DNA of 64,000 nucleotides from Kluyvera cryocrescens NBRC 102467 (GTDB taxonomy: Bacteria > Pseudomonadota > Gammaproteobacteria > Enterobacterales > Enterobacteriaceae), in NCBI RefSeq assembly GCF_001571285.1, contig NZ_BCTM01000008.1:62001-126000 (forward strand), written 5' to 3'. The notes beneath the pieces were generated by a model, which made no database searches, was not told the DNA's origin, and worked only from the letters and a program-made list of their open reading frames with translations. How positions within the stretch are numbered: position 1 is the stretch's first letter; each line of letters starts with the position of its first letter. Positions 25,692-36,946 of this stretch are shown in pieces. The position numbers were made by a program, and so were the translations under genes.

Positions 25692-26774
25692 CAGGAAGTT
25701 CATCACATCGCCATCTTTAACGATGTAATCTTTGCCTTCTGCACGCATCTTGCCGGCTTCTTTCGCGCCTTGCTCACCTTTGTAGGTGATGAAGTCTTCA
25801 AACGCGATGGTCTGCGCGCGGATAAAGCCTTTTTCGAAGTCGGTGTGGATTTTACCGGCCGCCTGCGGAGCGGTGGCGCCAACAGGGATGGTCCATGCAC
25901 GTACTTCTTTCACGCCAGCGGTGAAGTAAGTTTGCAGGCTCAGCAGTTCGTACCCGGCGCGGATCACGCGGTTCAGGCCTGGCTCTTCCAGACCCATTTC
26001 AGCCATGAATTCGTCACGGTCTGCATCATCGAGCTCGGCGATATCGGCTTCTACAGCGGCGCAAACGGCGACTACCACGGAGCCTTCCGCAGCGGCGATT
26101 TCACGCACTTTGTCGAGGTACGGGTTATTTTCAAAACCGTCTTCGTTAACGTTAGCGATATACATGGTTGGCTTCAGGGTCAGGAAGCTCAGGTATTTGA
26201 TGGCCGCCTTATCTTCGTCGGTCAGGGTTTTCAGCGCGCGCAGCATGCCGGCGTTTTCCAGCTGTGGCAGGCATTTTTCCAGTGCCGCCAGCTCCGCTTT
26301 TGCGTCTTTATCGCCGCCTTTGGCTTTCTTCTGTACGCGGTGAATGGCACGCTCGCAGGTATCGAGGTCAGACAGCGCCAGCTCGGTGTTGATTACGTCA
26401 ATATCATCGGCCGGGTCAACTTTGTTGTTCACGTGGATGATGTTGTCGTTTTCGAAGCAGCGAACCACGTGACCGATCGCTTCGGTTTCACGAATGTTGG
26501 TCAGGAACTGGTTGCCCAGGCCTTCACCTTTGGATGCGCCTTTTACCAGGCCCGCGATATCAACGAATTCCATGGTGGTTGGCAGAATGCGCTGTGGCTT
26601 GACGATTTCTGCCAGCTGATCCAGACGCGGATCGGGCATCGGAACAACACCGGTGTTCGGCTCGATAGTACAGAACGGGAAGTTTGCCGCTTCAATACCC
26701 GCTTTAGTGAGCGCGTTGAACAGGGTGGATTTGCCTACGTTTGGCAAACCAACGATACCGCATTTGAATCCCAT
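25680..26774 (-). CDS. ychF: Redox-sensitive ATPase YchF (Obg-family)
   Basis: 364 residues. G1 motif GLPNVGKST at 8-16, G3 [17 protein letters not shown], and a C-terminal TGS domain ending [13 protein letters not shown], nearly identical to E. coli YchF. YchF prefers ATP over GTP, binds ribosomes and affects oxidative-stress responses and leaderless mRNA use. In E. coli it is downstream of pth, as here (217 bp apart, same strand). Its 3' end appears to be the integration site of the neighbouring island without damage to the protein. Confidence 0.97.
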   Translation of the reverse strand: MGFKCGIVGLPNVGKSTLFNALTKAGIEAANFPFCTIEPNTGVVPMPDPRLDQLAEIVKPQRILPTTMEFVDIAGLVKGASKGEGLGNQFLTNIRETEAIGHVVRCFENDNIIHVNNKVDPADDIDVINTELALSDLDTCERAIHRVQKKAKGGDKDAKAELAALEKCLPQLENAGMLRALKTLTDEDKAAIKYLSFLTLKPTMYIANVNEDGFENNPYLDKVREIAAAEGSVVVAVCAAVEADIAELDDADRDEFMAEMGLEEPGLNRVIRAGYELLSLQTYFTAGVKEVRAWTIPVGATAPQAAGKIHTDFEKGFIRAQTIAFEDFITYKGEQGAKEAGKMRAEGKDYIVKDGDVMNFLFNV

Positions 26775-26849
26775 GTTTAAATCACCTTAATCTTTTGATT
26801 TCCAACCTGTTATCTCAAACAGATTGTAGAAAAGTAAATAACTCTGCCT

Positions 26850-26855
26850 ATTATA
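26850..26855 (-). promoter_or_regulatory. Probable -10 element of a ychF promoter
   Basis: TATAAT on the minus strand about 75 bases before the ychF start; no good -35 was seen at 17 bp. A small dyad CATACGG/CCGTATG lies just upstream (26861-26882). Confidence 0.35.
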
Positions 26856-26990
26856 CACGTCATACGGGAAAAATACCGTATGCACTTTACCCTTCAAGCG
26901 CAGCCCGCGCCGTCGGCGATCGCTTCGTTTCGGCACCGGGGCCGAACTCGTCGTGAAAGCGGCGCAAAGGATTTGTGTATCGCTGGATAC

Positions 26991-27575
26991 TTATTGCGCT
27001 TTAAAAGCATGTAAGCGGTTGGTGGCTTTGGTCAGGCCGTCTTTCAGCCAAACCTCGGTGCAGCGCGCCGCTTCGTCTACCGCATCGTCGATAAGCTTCT
27101 GTTCTGCCGGCTGGGGTTTTCCCAGAACGAATCCGACAACTTTACTTTTATCGCCCGGATGACCGATTCCGATGCGTAAGCGGTGAAAATTGGGGTTATT
27201 CCCCAATTTGCTGATGATATCTTTTAGCCCGTTGTGGCCGCCGTGGCCGCCGCCGAGCTTAAATTTTGCCACCCCTGGCGGCAGATCCAGCTCATCGTGC
27301 GCCACCAGAATTTCATCTGGATTAATACGATAGAAGGTCGCCAGTGCCGCAACGGCTTTGCCGCTAAGGTTCATAAAGGTGGTTGGCACCAGCAGACGAA
27401 CATCTTCTCCGGCCATATTAATGCGGGAGGTGTAGCCAAAAAATTTACTCTCTTCGCGCAGCGGGGCGCGAAAGCGCTCTGCGAGCAAATCGACATACCA
27501 GGCACCCGCGTTGTGGCGCGTTTGCGCGTACTCTGCACCGGGGTTGGCCAGGCCGACAATCAGTTTAATCGTCAC
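26991..27575 (-). CDS. pth: Peptidyl-tRNA hydrolase
   Basis: 194 residues, standard length. Releases tRNA from prematurely dropped peptidyl-tRNA. Catalytic and binding motifs: [17 protein letters not shown] (active-site His), [20 protein letters not shown] (Asp) and [10 protein letters not shown]. Essential in E. coli. It is upstream of ychF on the same strand and divergent from ychH. Confidence 0.97.
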   Translation of the reverse strand: MTIKLIVGLANPGAEYAQTRHNAGAWYVDLLAERFRAPLREESKFFGYTSRINMAGEDVRLLVPTTFMNLSGKAVAALATFYRINPDEILVAHDELDLPPGVAKFKLGGGHGGHNGLKDIISKLGNNPNFHRLRIGIGHPGDKSKVVGFVLGKPQPAEQKLIDDAVDEAARCTEVWLKDGLTKATNRLHAFKAQ

Positions 27576-27853
27576 GTAGTTATTCCTGAGTGGGCAATCT
27601 TTCCGGCGGCTAGTTTACGTCGTGGCAGCGCTGTTGACAAAAATTAGCGGCGAAAGGGGAGAAAATGGAATAGTTCAAAAAGGTAATAATATTGATTTGA
27701 TGTATTTCAGTAACTTAAATGTAAAGTTTTGTTGATTATATGTGCTCATTTGTGATCGGAGGCGCAATTATATTTGGTGGTGTTGTCTATACTTTACACA
27801 CTAGGAATAGGGATATATCCCTAAACCCGCAGCCAATCTACGGAGGTGACACT

Positions 27854-28138
27854 ATGAAACGCAAAAACGCTTCGTTACTCGGTAATGTGCTTATGGGGTT
27901 AGGCTTGATCGTGATGGTCGTCGGCGTCGGTTATTCTATTTTAAACCAGTTGCCGCAACTTAACCTGCCGCAGTTTTTTGCACACGGTGCGATTCTCAGC
28001 ATCTTCGTCGGCGCCGTTCTTTGGTTAACCGGGGCACGTGTCGGTGGACATGAGCGCATCAGCGACAGATATTGGTGGGTGCGTCATTACGACAAACGCT
28101 GCCGTCGCAACGACAACACTTCACATCGCCACAGCTGA
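27854..28138 (+). CDS. ychH: Stress-induced inner-membrane protein YchH
   Basis: 94 residues from ATG 27854, chosen because GGAGGTG lies 7 bases upstream; the longer ORF from 27740 has no ribosome site. Two membrane segments (VLMGLGLIVMVVGVGYSIL; GAILSIFVGAVLWLTGA) and the C-terminal ISDRYWWVRHYDKRCRR match E. coli YchH, a stress-response protein of the inner membrane. Confidence 0.93.
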   Translation: MKRKNASLLGNVLMGLGLIVMVVGVGYSILNQLPQLNLPQFFAHGAILSIFVGAVLWLTGARVGGHERISDRYWWVRHYDKRCRRNDNTSHRHS

Positions 28139-28143
28139 ATGAA

Positions 28144-28207
28144 CGCTCCCAAAGGAGCCTGAGGAATTATAGACAAAGTCCCGGTCGAAAGGCCGGGACT
28201 TTGTTTT
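28144..28207. terminator. Double hairpin terminator between convergent ychH and aspartokinase genes
   Basis: A small GCTCC-CAAA-GGAGC hairpin (28144-28157) is followed by a strong ACAAAGTCCCGG/CCGGGACTTTGT stem (28172-28203) with TTTT. It ends ychH and, read the other way, could serve the aspartokinase transcript. Confidence 0.85.
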
Positions 28208-28240
28208 TCGGTCAGTTCAAATCTGCGTAAATGATTTCGG

Positions 28241-29602
28241 CTATTCGAACAGGCGCTGATGTAACGCTTTGACCGCGCTGTCGGCCACATCGCCAGGCAG
28301 CAGGAAGCACAGGTTGTTACTCGATGCGCCGTGGCAAATCATTCGTACCGCATGCTCATCAAAGCGGGCGAAGACATCTTTACACACGCTGGACGCTTGG
28401 GTCAGTTGATTGCCGATCAGCGTGATCAGTGCCAGTCCGGTTTCCACTTCAACGCGGCAGTGCGAGGACAGGGCGGTGAATAACGCCGTCGTCAGCGTGG
28501 GATCTTCGCCGGATGTGGCATTGGTCGAGTCCAGCGCCAGCGCAATGCTGTTTTCTGAGGTTGTGACCAGATCTGCCGCCACCGTATGTTGTTCTAATAG
28601 GGCAAAAATCTGCGCTAAAAAGCGGTAGGATGGCTGCGCATTCAGGCTGTGCAAGCGAACCAGCGTCTGCTTACGTCGCACCGCTACGGCGCGGTAGCTC
28701 GGCGGATTTTCGGTGGTGCAACAGACCAGCGTGCCGCCGGCGGCAGTATCTTTACTGGAGCCGACAAATACCGGAATATTTTTGCGCATGGCGGGCATCA
28801 AGGTTGCCGGATGCAGAACTTTGGCGCCGTAAGCCGCCATGTCGCTGGCTTCTGAAAATGAGATGCTATCGATGCGTTTGGCTTTTGGCGCAATGCGCGG
28901 GTCGGTAGTATAGATCCCGGCGACATCGGTCCAGATATCCACGCGCGCCGCATGCAGCGCCTCCCCCAACAGGGACGCAGTATAATCGCTGCCGCCACGA
29001 CCAAGGGTTGTTGTATGCCCCGACTCATCGCGGCCAATAAAACCTTGGGTAATCATGATGGCCTGCTCAATACGCGGACGCAGATGCAGTTCCGCGAGTT
29101 CAGCCAGCGTGGTGACATCAGGCTCCGCGCAGCCGTAGTTGGAATCGGTGCGCATCACGCTACGCGCGTCAAACCAGCTGGCTTCCACGCCGCGTTCACG
29201 CAAAACTTCGGTGAAAAGCAGGCTCGACATCAACTCCCCATGGCTGACCAGTTCATCGCTCAAAGCAGTTGACGGAGACGTCATCGCAATATGCGCAAGG
29301 CGGCCTATATTTTCGAGGAGATTATCAATTTCCGTGCTGATGATGGATGGGTTCTTCAGGCGAGAAATAATGTTGTACTGGATAGTGCGGAGTGTCTCAA
29401 GCTTATCGAATTGCAGATGACTTTCCAGACCTTCAGAAAGCTCCACCAACAAGTTTGTGACGCCTGCCGAGGCCGACAGAACCACTAAACGAACATTTGG
29501 ATCGGCAAGGACAATGCTGGCGCTGCGATTCATTGCATCAAAATCAGCAACGCTAGTGCCGCCAAATTTGGCAACGATGAACTGTGGATAAATGCGAGTC
29601 AT
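28241..29602 (-). CDS. lysC: Aspartokinase III paralogue with altered lysine site, linked to dat-ddc
   Basis: 453 residues, co-linear with E. coli LysC (449) with four extra N-terminal residues. Kinase motifs KFGGTSVADFDAMNRSA, TLGRGGSDYTASL and DIWTDVAGIYTTDPR are intact, so it should make aspartyl-4-phosphate. In the ACT region, positions equal to E. coli M318, G323 and T352 are Ala322, Arg327 and Ala356; substitutions at those E. coli positions abolish lysine inhibition. T344, S345 and L325 equivalents are kept. E. coli lysC is at another locus, so this is a second copy. It is divergent from dat-ddc and likely supplies aspartate semialdehyde for 1,3-diaminopropane. Confidence 0.9.
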   Translation of the reverse strand: MTRIYPQFIVAKFGGTSVADFDAMNRSASIVLADPNVRLVVLSASAGVTNLLVELSEGLESHLQFDKLETLRTIQYNIISRLKNPSIISTEIDNLLENIGRLAHIAMTSPSTALSDELVSHGELMSSLLFTEVLRERGVEASWFDARSVMRTDSNYGCAEPDVTTLAELAELHLRPRIEQAIMITQGFIGRDESGHTTTLGRGGSDYTASLLGEALHAARVDIWTDVAGIYTTDPRIAPKAKRIDSISFSEASDMAAYGAKVLHPATLMPAMRKNIPVFVGSSKDTAAGGTLVCCTTENPPSYRAVAVRRKQTLVRLHSLNAQPSYRFLAQIFALLEQHTVAADLVTTSENSIALALDSTNATSGEDPTLTTALFTALSSHCRVEVETGLALITLIGNQLTQASSVCKDVFARFDEHAVRMICHGASSNNLCFLLPGDVADSAVKALHQRLFE

Positions 29603-29830
29603 AACAATCTCATATCAGGGCGCCATAAATACATGGCTAGAAAATTTTCATTCTCGGCATAAGGGAAGATCTCTTCGCCTTACGAAATGTCCGCCCGCGA
29701 ACACTTCTAATGACAACCCAGGAAATACTTCCTGTTGTCGATAACGAGTTTCGCCTGTCGCTCGTTACCGGGGAATGCGCATTAACTGTTTATTCACAGA
29801 GTATGTAAATAAGCGCGCCATACTAAGTGA
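29603..29830 (-). promoter_or_regulatory. Leader of aspartokinase paralogue, resembling a decayed lysine riboswitch
   Basis: Read on the minus strand, CCTGGGTTGTCA-nn-AGAAG-n-GTTCGC (29698-29730) and TCTTCCCTT-n-TGCC ... TGAAAAT (29644-29671) match blocks of the E. coli lysC leader in order. A GACAAC/GTTGTC-closed hairpin (29713-29740) stands where P4 would be and a GTAACGAG/CTCGTTAT hairpin (29741-29770) where P3 would be. The 5' part of the aptamer and its conserved internal loops are not recognisable. It probably descends from a lysine riboswitch but may no longer bind lysine. Confidence 0.5.
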
Positions 29831-30218
29831 TTTATCCTTAGGGATCGACTTATTTATTTTAATTAACCATAAACAAGTCAAAGATCGTGCTTTAACTAAA
29901 GAGACCCTACGCTATTAACGGTAAAAACGTGTAAAAGATTAATAAAACCCTGTCAACGCGATGGATTTCATTAGATTGTCCGCATTGTAGCCAACTGTTG
30001 CTGTTTAAGATAAATGGTAACAATTTTTGGTAAAATCATTGTTGGTGATCTTTTGTTAATCATTGATTTTAAAGGGATTAAAGTTGTAAAAAAGCGTTTA
30101 AAAATAAATGATTGAGTCCATGCTTAAAACAACATATATTAGCCGCGTTTTTTTACAGGCAATCCTTTTAACCATTTATTCAATCGGGCGCAAATCTACG
30201 CCTGCTTGTAGGAGTGAT
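29831..30218. other. Divergent promoter region of aspartokinase paralogue and dat-ddc
   Basis: About 390 bp, very AT-rich, with no gene. It should hold both promoters. TAGGAGTGAT at 30208-30217 is the dat ribosome site. The in-frame ATG at 30108 would add 37 residues without similarity and is rejected. Confidence 0.5.
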
Positions 30219-31604
30219 ATGATGACGGATAAAGTCCGTATTGATACTTTAAATGCTAATTCATTACCGCAAAGCAATGATACCTTTTTAGCAAGACAAG
30301 CTGAGTTTGAATCTAATGTCAGAAGCTATCCACGTAAACTGCCATTGGCTATTGCCAAAGCGCAGGGCGTCTGGATTACTGATGTTGAAAATAATCAATA
30401 TCTTGATTGTCTGGCAGGTGCCGGTACCCTGGCGCTTGGTCATAATCATCCCGATGTGCTTCAAAGCATTCAAAGTGTCATCTCCAGTGGCCTACCGTTA
30501 CATACACTCGATCTTACTACGCCATTAAAAGATGAATTTTCATCTTATTTACTCTCTTTATTACCGGGACAGGGCAAAGAGTATTGCCTGCAGTTCACCG
30601 GCCCATCCGGTGCAGATGCCGTTGAAGCGGCACTGAAACTGGCGAAGAAAGTCACCGGCCGTTCCAGCATTATCAGCTTCTCCGGCGGTTACCATGGGAT
30701 GACCCATGGCGCACTGTCCGTGACCGGCAACCTGTCGCCAAAAGAAGCCGTCAGCAACATGATGGCAGAAGTTCAGTTCATGCCTTATCCGCATGAATAC
30801 CGCTGCCCGCTGGGTATCGGTGGCGAAGCCGGCGTTAAGGCGCTGACCTACTACTTTGAAAACCTGATCAACGACGTTGAAAGCGGCGTGCGTAAACCTG
30901 CGGCAGTGATCCTTGAAGCCGTTCAGGGCGAAGGCGGCGTGAACCCGGCTCCGGTCGAGTGGCTGCAGCGTATTCGCAAAGTGACTCAGGAACATGGCAT
31001 CCTGCTGATTATCGATGAAGTTCAGGCCGGCTTTGCCCGTACCGGTAAGCTGTTCGCCTTTGAACACGCGGGTATTGAGCCAGACATTATCGTGATGTCC
31101 AAAGCTGTAGGTGGCGGTCTGCCACTGGCCGTTCTGGGGATTAAAAAGCAGTTCGATGCGTGGGCGCCGGGTCACCATACCGGTACCTTCCGCGGCAACC
31201 AGCTGGCAATGGCCACTGGTTTGACGACGCTGAAGATCCTCAAAGACGACAAAATTGCCGACAAAGTTGCCGCCCAGGGCGAGTGGCTGAAAGGCAAACT
31301 GGCAGAACTGCAGAAGCGCTATCCGGTTATCGGCCAGGTTCGCGGCCTGGGTCTGATGATTGGTCTCGAAATCGTGAAACCTAACGAAGCGCAGGATCAC
31401 ATGGGCTGCTATCCGGCCGATGGCGAACTGTCTGCTCTGCTGCAGAAAAAATGCTTCGAATCCGGTCTGATTCTGGAGCGCGGTGGGCGTAACGGTTGCG
31501 TACTGCGTCTGCTGCCTTCGCTGCTGATCACCAATGAAGAGCTGGAAATCTTCCTCGATAAATTTGAAAACGCCTTGCTGGGCGCTGGCGTGAAGCCGGT
31601 TTAA
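30219..31604 (+). CDS. dat: L-2,4-diaminobutyrate:2-oxoglutarate 4-aminotransferase
   Basis: 461 residues from ATG 30219 (30222 also possible). Class III PLP aminotransferase: [62 protein letters not shown] and the PLP lysine in [12 protein letters not shown]. It interconverts aspartate semialdehyde plus glutamate with 2,4-diaminobutyrate. The identity is fixed by the downstream ddc gene 13 bp away, the pair known from Enterobacter and Acinetobacter. ectB-type ectoine synthesis is unlikely because ectA and ectC are absent. Confidence 0.93.
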   Translation: MMTDKVRIDTLNANSLPQSNDTFLARQAEFESNVRSYPRKLPLAIAKAQGVWITDVENNQYLDCLAGAGTLALGHNHPDVLQSIQSVISSGLPLHTLDLTTPLKDEFSSYLLSLLPGQGKEYCLQFTGPSGADAVEAALKLAKKVTGRSSIISFSGGYHGMTHGALSVTGNLSPKEAVSNMMAEVQFMPYPHEYRCPLGIGGEAGVKALTYYFENLINDVESGVRKPAAVILEAVQGEGGVNPAPVEWLQRIRKVTQEHGILLIIDEVQAGFARTGKLFAFEHAGIEPDIIVMSKAVGGGLPLAVLGIKKQFDAWAPGHHTGTFRGNQLAMATGLTTLKILKDDKIADKVAAQGEWLKGKLAELQKRYPVIGQVRGLGLMIGLEIVKPNEAQDHMGCYPADGELSALLQKKCFESGLILERGGRNGCVLRLLPSLLITNEELEIFLDKFENALLGAGVKPV

Positions 31605-31617
31605 CGGAGTGGGTCGA

Positions 31618-33081
31618 ATGTCTGATGTAAACCCGATTCTGTCCGGCTCGGCGCAGAGTATTGCCGCCTATCAGGACGCTATCGAGCAGAGCACTAAAGC
31701 CGTTGTTGAATGGTTGAAGCAGCCTGAAATGTATCAGGGCAAAACTGTTGAACAGCTGCGCTCTCGTATCAGCCTGAATTTCACCTCCGGGGGCCTGGGT
31801 AACCAGGCCGCTATCGAGCGTGCGGTTGAATATTTCCTTAAAGACAGCCTGTCCGTGCATCACGCACAGTGCGTCGCGCATCTGCATTGCCCAAGCCTGG
31901 TGATTAGCCAGGCGGCGGAAGTGTTGATTAACGCCACGAACCAGAGCATGGACTCCTGGGATCAAAGCCCGTCCGCGACCATTATTGAGATCAAACTCAT
32001 TGAATGGCTGCGTGAGCAGGTGGGATACAGCGCAGGCGATGCCGGTGTCTTCACTAGCGGTGGAACCCAGAGCAACCTGATGGGGCTGATGCTGGCTCGC
32101 GACGCGTTCTTCGCGCGTCAGGGGCACTCTATCCAGCAGGATGGTTTAACCGGCGATCTGAGCAAAATCAAAGTGTTCTGCTCTGAAAATGCTCACTTCT
32201 CCGTGCAGAAAAACATGGCGCTGATGGGGCTGGGCTATCGTTCGGTCACGCTGGTGAAGACCGACGAGTTCTCGCGCATGGATCTCAACGATCTGCGTGA
32301 GAAGCTGGCGCAGGCGAAAGCCAACGGTGAACAGGTGATGGCCATTGTCGCTACCGCAGGAACTACCGATGCGGGCGCTATTGATCCGCTGGCAGAAATC
32401 GCGGCACTGGCGGCTGAACAGCAGATCTGGATGCATGTGGATGCGGCATGGGGTGGGGCGTTACTGCTGTCTGAGAAGTATCGTCACTTCCTGAATGGCC
32501 TGGAACTGGCTGACTCGGTCACCCTGGACTTCCACAAGCAGTTCTTCCAGACCATCAGCTGCGGCGCATTCTTGTTAAAAGAAGCGCGCCACTACGAGCT
32601 GATGCGCTACCAGGCTGCGTACCTGAACTCTGATTTTGATGAAGAGCACGGCGTACCGAACCTGGTGTCGAAATCCCTGCAGACCACGCGTCGTTTTGAT
32701 GCGCTGAAGCTGTGGATGGGCCTTGAAGCACTGGGTAAAAAGCAGTATGCCGAAATCATTGATAACGGCGTAACGCTGGCACGCGACGTAGCCGAGTTTG
32801 TGGCAGCACAGCCGCATCTGGAACTGGTGATGCAGCCGCAGTTGGCAAGCGTTCTGTTCTGCTTCCGTCCGGAAAGCACGGATATGGCGTTTGTAGCCCT
32901 GCTGAACCAACGCATTGGCGACGTGCTGCTGGCCTCCGGCAGCGCTAACGTTGGCGTTACCGAAGCCGATGGCATCACCTGCCTCAAGCTGACTCTGCTG
33001 AACCCGACCGTGTGCCTGGAAGATGTCAAAGTCCTGCTGGCCAGCGTGAAAGAGACCGCAGAGAAGCTGCTGAAAGCGTAA
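31618..33081 (+). CDS. ddc: L-2,4-diaminobutyrate decarboxylase
   Basis: 487 residues from ATG 31618, with GGAG in CGGAGTGGGTCGA before it. Group II PLP decarboxylase: VFTSGGTQSNLMGL, VHVDAAWGG-type segment MHVDAAWGGALLLS and the PLP lysine in TLDFHKQFFQT. It makes 1,3-diaminopropane and CO2 from 2,4-diaminobutyrate. Co-transcribed with dat and ended by a strong terminator. Codon use in dat-ddc looks like that of well expressed housekeeping genes, in contrast to the AT-rich promoter region. Confidence 0.94.
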   Translation: MSDVNPILSGSAQSIAAYQDAIEQSTKAVVEWLKQPEMYQGKTVEQLRSRISLNFTSGGLGNQAAIERAVEYFLKDSLSVHHAQCVAHLHCPSLVISQAAEVLINATNQSMDSWDQSPSATIIEIKLIEWLREQVGYSAGDAGVFTSGGTQSNLMGLMLARDAFFARQGHSIQQDGLTGDLSKIKVFCSENAHFSVQKNMALMGLGYRSVTLVKTDEFSRMDLNDLREKLAQAKANGEQVMAIVATAGTTDAGAIDPLAEIAALAAEQQIWMHVDAAWGGALLLSEKYRHFLNGLELADSVTLDFHKQFFQTISCGAFLLKEARHYELMRYQAAYLNSDFDEEHGVPNLVSKSLQTTRRFDALKLWMGLEALGKKQYAEIIDNGVTLARDVAEFVAAQPHLELVMQPQLASVLFCFRPESTDMAFVALLNQRIGDVLLASGSANVGVTEADGITCLKLTLLNPTVCLEDVKVLLASVKETAEKLLKA

Positions 33082-33106
33082 CGTTTGGCGTTGATGCGGA
33101 AATGAA

Positions 33107-33134
33107 AATGGCTCCCTGGGGAGCCATTTTTTTT
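33107..33134. terminator. Terminator between ddc and dauA
   Basis: AATGGCTCCC-TG-GGGAGCCATT followed by eight T. The T run reaches the dauA stop codon, so the two convergent genes share it. Confidence 0.9.
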
Positions 33135-34815
33135 ACTGAATATCCGCCAGCGCGGCGTCTTTGTTCGGGAAGAAGGCCAGTCGCCCCGGAATTGGCTGGA
33201 TACCTGCGCGCGCCATGGTGCGCAGCGGCTGGAACTCAAGATTCGAGACCCGCAGCTCACAGCCTTCCGGCAGTTTGTTGACGAAACGCTGGAACGCATC
33301 AAGACCACCAGCATCCAGCACCGGCACCGCATCCCACTTCAGCACCACAATCCGTTTGCCAGCAATACGCGTTTCCAGATCGGTAAATAACCCTTCGGCG
33401 GCGGCAAAGAACAGCGGGCCAATGACGCGCAGCACCAGCACATCGTCCGGGACGGTGACGTTTACTGCCGAAAGACGCGTCATGCGGGCGATACGGCGCA
33501 TAAACAGCAGCGATGCCAGCACGATGCCGACGCTGATGGCGATAACCATATCGAACAGCACGGTCAGCGACATACAAATCAGCATCACGATGATGTCGTC
33601 TTTCGGCGCTTTGCGCAGCAGATACACCACTTTATGCGCTTCACTCATGTTCCACGCCACCATCAGCAGCAGGGCAGCCATGGCCGAAAGCGGCAGCCAC
33701 GATAGCACGGGGGCAAGAACCAGCAGCGCCAGAATGACTAGAATCGCGTGAATGACGGCGGATACCGGTGAGGTGGCACCCGCACGCACGTTGGCGGCGG
33801 AACGGGCAATGGCCGCAGTCGCGGTGATACCGCCGAAGAACGGCGCAACAATATTACCCAGCCCCTGGCCGATGAGTTCACTGTTAGCTTTATGTTTGGT
33901 ACCGGTCATGCCGTCCAGCACCACGGCGCACAGCAGCGACTCAATCGCACCCAGCATCGCCATGGAGAAAGCAGCAGGCAGCAGGGCGTGAAGTGAAGCC
34001 CAGCTTAACGTAAAGGAGGAACCGGGGAGATCCCACGGCAAGACAAACTGGGGCAGCAGCTGTGGAATGCCGTTACCCTGGGAGCCGTCCGCCAGAATAT
34101 AGTGGAACTGAGAGCCAATCGTCGCAACCTGGCCGCCGAGCAGGTTGACGATAACCATCACCAGACACCCAGCAATCAGCGCCGGCAGGTGTCCCGGCAG
34201 ACGCAAACCGAGACGTGGCCAGAGGATCAAGGTCCCAAGAGTGACAACGCCTATCGCCGCGTCGCCGAAATTAATGGTCGGCAGGGCCATCGCCAGCGCC
34301 CCCACTTTCTGCAGATAATGCTCCGGTACATGCGTCATTTGCAGGCCGAGGAAATCTTTTATCTGCATGGTCCCAATGGTGATACCGATCCCCGAGGTAA
34401 AACCGAGGGTCACCGACAGCGGGATATATTCGATCAGACGGCCAAAACGGGCGAGGCCAAAAAGGATCAAAAACAGGCCGGACATCAGCGTGGCGACCAG
34501 TAAACCGGCCAGACCGAATTGCTGAGAAACCGGATAGAGGATCACCACAAAGGCCGCGGTTGGCCCGGAAACGCTAAAGCGGGAACCGCCGCTTAGGGCG
34601 ATGACAATCCCAGCGACGGCAGAGGTATAAAGGCCGTACTGTGGCGCAACGCCGCTACCAATCGCCAGCGCCATGGCCAGCGGGATCGCGATAATACCGA
34701 CGGTGATCCCGGCGATAAGGTCGCGCATAAAGCGCGCGGAGCTGTACTTCTCTTTCCAGCAGGCATCAATTAGCGCGCGGAAAGGCATGATATCGGGGGA
34801 GAATAATTTATTCAC
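33133..34815 (-). CDS. dauA: C4-dicarboxylate transporter DauA (SulP/SLC26 family)
   Basis: 560 residues. About twelve to fourteen membrane segments with SulP signatures ([70 protein letters not shown]), then a C-terminal STAS domain (about 440-555, with [20 protein letters not shown]). DauA (YchM) takes up succinate, aspartate and fumarate at acidic pH. In E. coli it lies between ychH and prs, as here apart from the inserted lysC-dat-ddc block. An aspartate importer beside an aspartate-consuming pathway may be fortuitous. Confidence 0.94.
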   Translation of the reverse strand: MNKLFSPDIMPFRALIDACWKEKYSSARFMRDLIAGITVGIIAIPLAMALAIGSGVAPQYGLYTSAVAGIVIALSGGSRFSVSGPTAAFVVILYPVSQQFGLAGLLVATLMSGLFLILFGLARFGRLIEYIPLSVTLGFTSGIGITIGTMQIKDFLGLQMTHVPEHYLQKVGALAMALPTINFGDAAIGVVTLGTLILWPRLGLRLPGHLPALIAGCLVMVIVNLLGGQVATIGSQFHYILADGSQGNGIPQLLPQFVLPWDLPGSSFTLSWASLHALLPAAFSMAMLGAIESLLCAVVLDGMTGTKHKANSELIGQGLGNIVAPFFGGITATAAIARSAANVRAGATSPVSAVIHAILVILALLVLAPVLSWLPLSAMAALLLMVAWNMSEAHKVVYLLRKAPKDDIIVMLICMSLTVLFDMVIAISVGIVLASLLFMRRIARMTRLSAVNVTVPDDVLVLRVIGPLFFAAAEGLFTDLETRIAGKRIVVLKWDAVPVLDAGGLDAFQRFVNKLPEGCELRVSNLEFQPLRTMARAGIQPIPGRLAFFPNKDAALADIQ

Positions 34816-34901
34816 AATACTGTTTCATCCATGAGCGCATCATCTGTCAGGTGAATGGCAGTGAAGTTGGCATAAATCATACAAATAAACACTATAGACA
34901 A

Positions 34902-34926
34902 AAAAACCCGCCGCAGCGGGTTTTTT
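34902..34926. terminator. Terminator after prs
   Basis: AAAAACCCGC-CGCA-GCGGGTTTTTT, an ideal bidirectional stem 13 bp beyond the prs stop; ends the ispE-prs transcript. Confidence 0.9.
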
Positions 34927-34938
34927 AACCAAATCCGA

Positions 34939-36012
<1,074 letters not shown>

Positions 36013-36094
36013 TCACCGGAGCTCAGTTTGCCCGGCAGGGTTTACTCATCACTTTTCTTCTTTCGTCAGCAAAACTGGCGGAAATCCGAATAAT

Positions 36095-36946
36095 TCAGAG
36101 TAGGGCTTGCTTCAATGGAGAGAGGTTTACACCTTTCGCCACAAAGCCTTGCAACCATTCCGGGGCTTGCTCAAGCACCTGGCGGGCAGCGAGTTCCGTG
36201 TCGAATTCAGCAAAGACACAGGCTCCTGTTCCAGTCAGGCGCGACGGCGCGTATTCTAACAGCCAGGAAAGCACATCATCAACCTCGCGAAAACGTTTTC
36301 TTGCGATAACCTCGCAATCATTAGCGAATTCACAATTTAATAACGTATCTATTGACCTGACAGGGGTATTTCGTGGCAGCTCCGGATCGCCAAAAATGAC
36401 CGGTGTCGGGATACTGACGCCGGGGTGGGCGACCAGATACCATTTTTCCGCCACGTCCACCGGCGTCAGAACTTCGCCGACGCCTTCCGCAAAGGCGGCG
36501 CGGCCACGAACAAATACCGGCACGTCCGCACCCAGCGTTAAGCCGATGGTCGCCAGCTCGTCTTCCGAAAGATGACACTGCCAGAGATGGTTCAGCGCGA
36601 CTAACACGGTCGCGGCGTTAGACGAACCGCCGCCCAAGCCGCCGCCCATCGGCAACCGTTTGTCGATACGGATATCAGCGCCGCTGCCTTCCGGCAGACG
36701 TTGCGTCTCGGCGGCCGTTTTCATCAGCAGGCGGGCGGCGCGAATAATCAGGTTCTCTTCATTCGGTACGCCATCCACCGGGGTGAGCAGACGCAGTTGC
36801 CCATCGGTACGGGGCTCGATGGTCAGCGTGTCGCCGTAATCCAGGAACTGAAACAGCGTCTGCAGCGTGTGGTAGCCGTCGGGACGCTGTCCGGTAATGT
36901 ATAAAAACAGGTTCAGCTTTGCGGGAGAGGGCCAGCGGGTCATCAT
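36095..36946 (-). CDS. ispE: 4-diphosphocytidyl-2-C-methyl-D-erythritol kinase
   Basis: 283 residues, standard length. GHMP kinase: [22 protein letters not shown] at the start and the ATP loop [17 protein letters not shown]. It phosphorylates CDP-ME in the MEP isoprenoid pathway. It overlaps lolB by 4 bp (ATGA) in the lolB-ispE-prs arrangement of E. coli. Confidence 0.97.
   Translation of the reverse strand: MMTRWPSPAKLNLFLYITGQRPDGYHTLQTLFQFLDYGDTLTIEPRTDGQLRLLTPVDGVPNEENLIIRAARLLMKTAAETQRLPEGSGADIRIDKRLPMGGGLGGGSSNAATVLVALNHLWQCHLSEDELATIGLTLGADVPVFVRGRAAFAEGVGEVLTPVDVAEKWYLVAHPGVSIPTPVIFGDPELPRNTPVRSIDTLLNCEFANDCEVIARKRFREVDDVLSWLLEYAPSRLTGTGACVFAEFDTELAARQVLEQAPEWLQGFVAKGVNLSPLKQALL

Noticed and set aside
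30561-31400. Long minus-strand ORF opposite dat (and similar ones opposite ychF, ddc and nasB)
   Set aside because: These are antisense shadows of GC-rich coding sequence; the opposite strand encodes clear enzymes.
30219-33081. Ectoine synthesis cluster (ectB-like aminotransferase)
   Set aside because: No ectA or ectC is present, and the next gene is diaminobutyrate decarboxylase, which defines the diaminopropane pathway.
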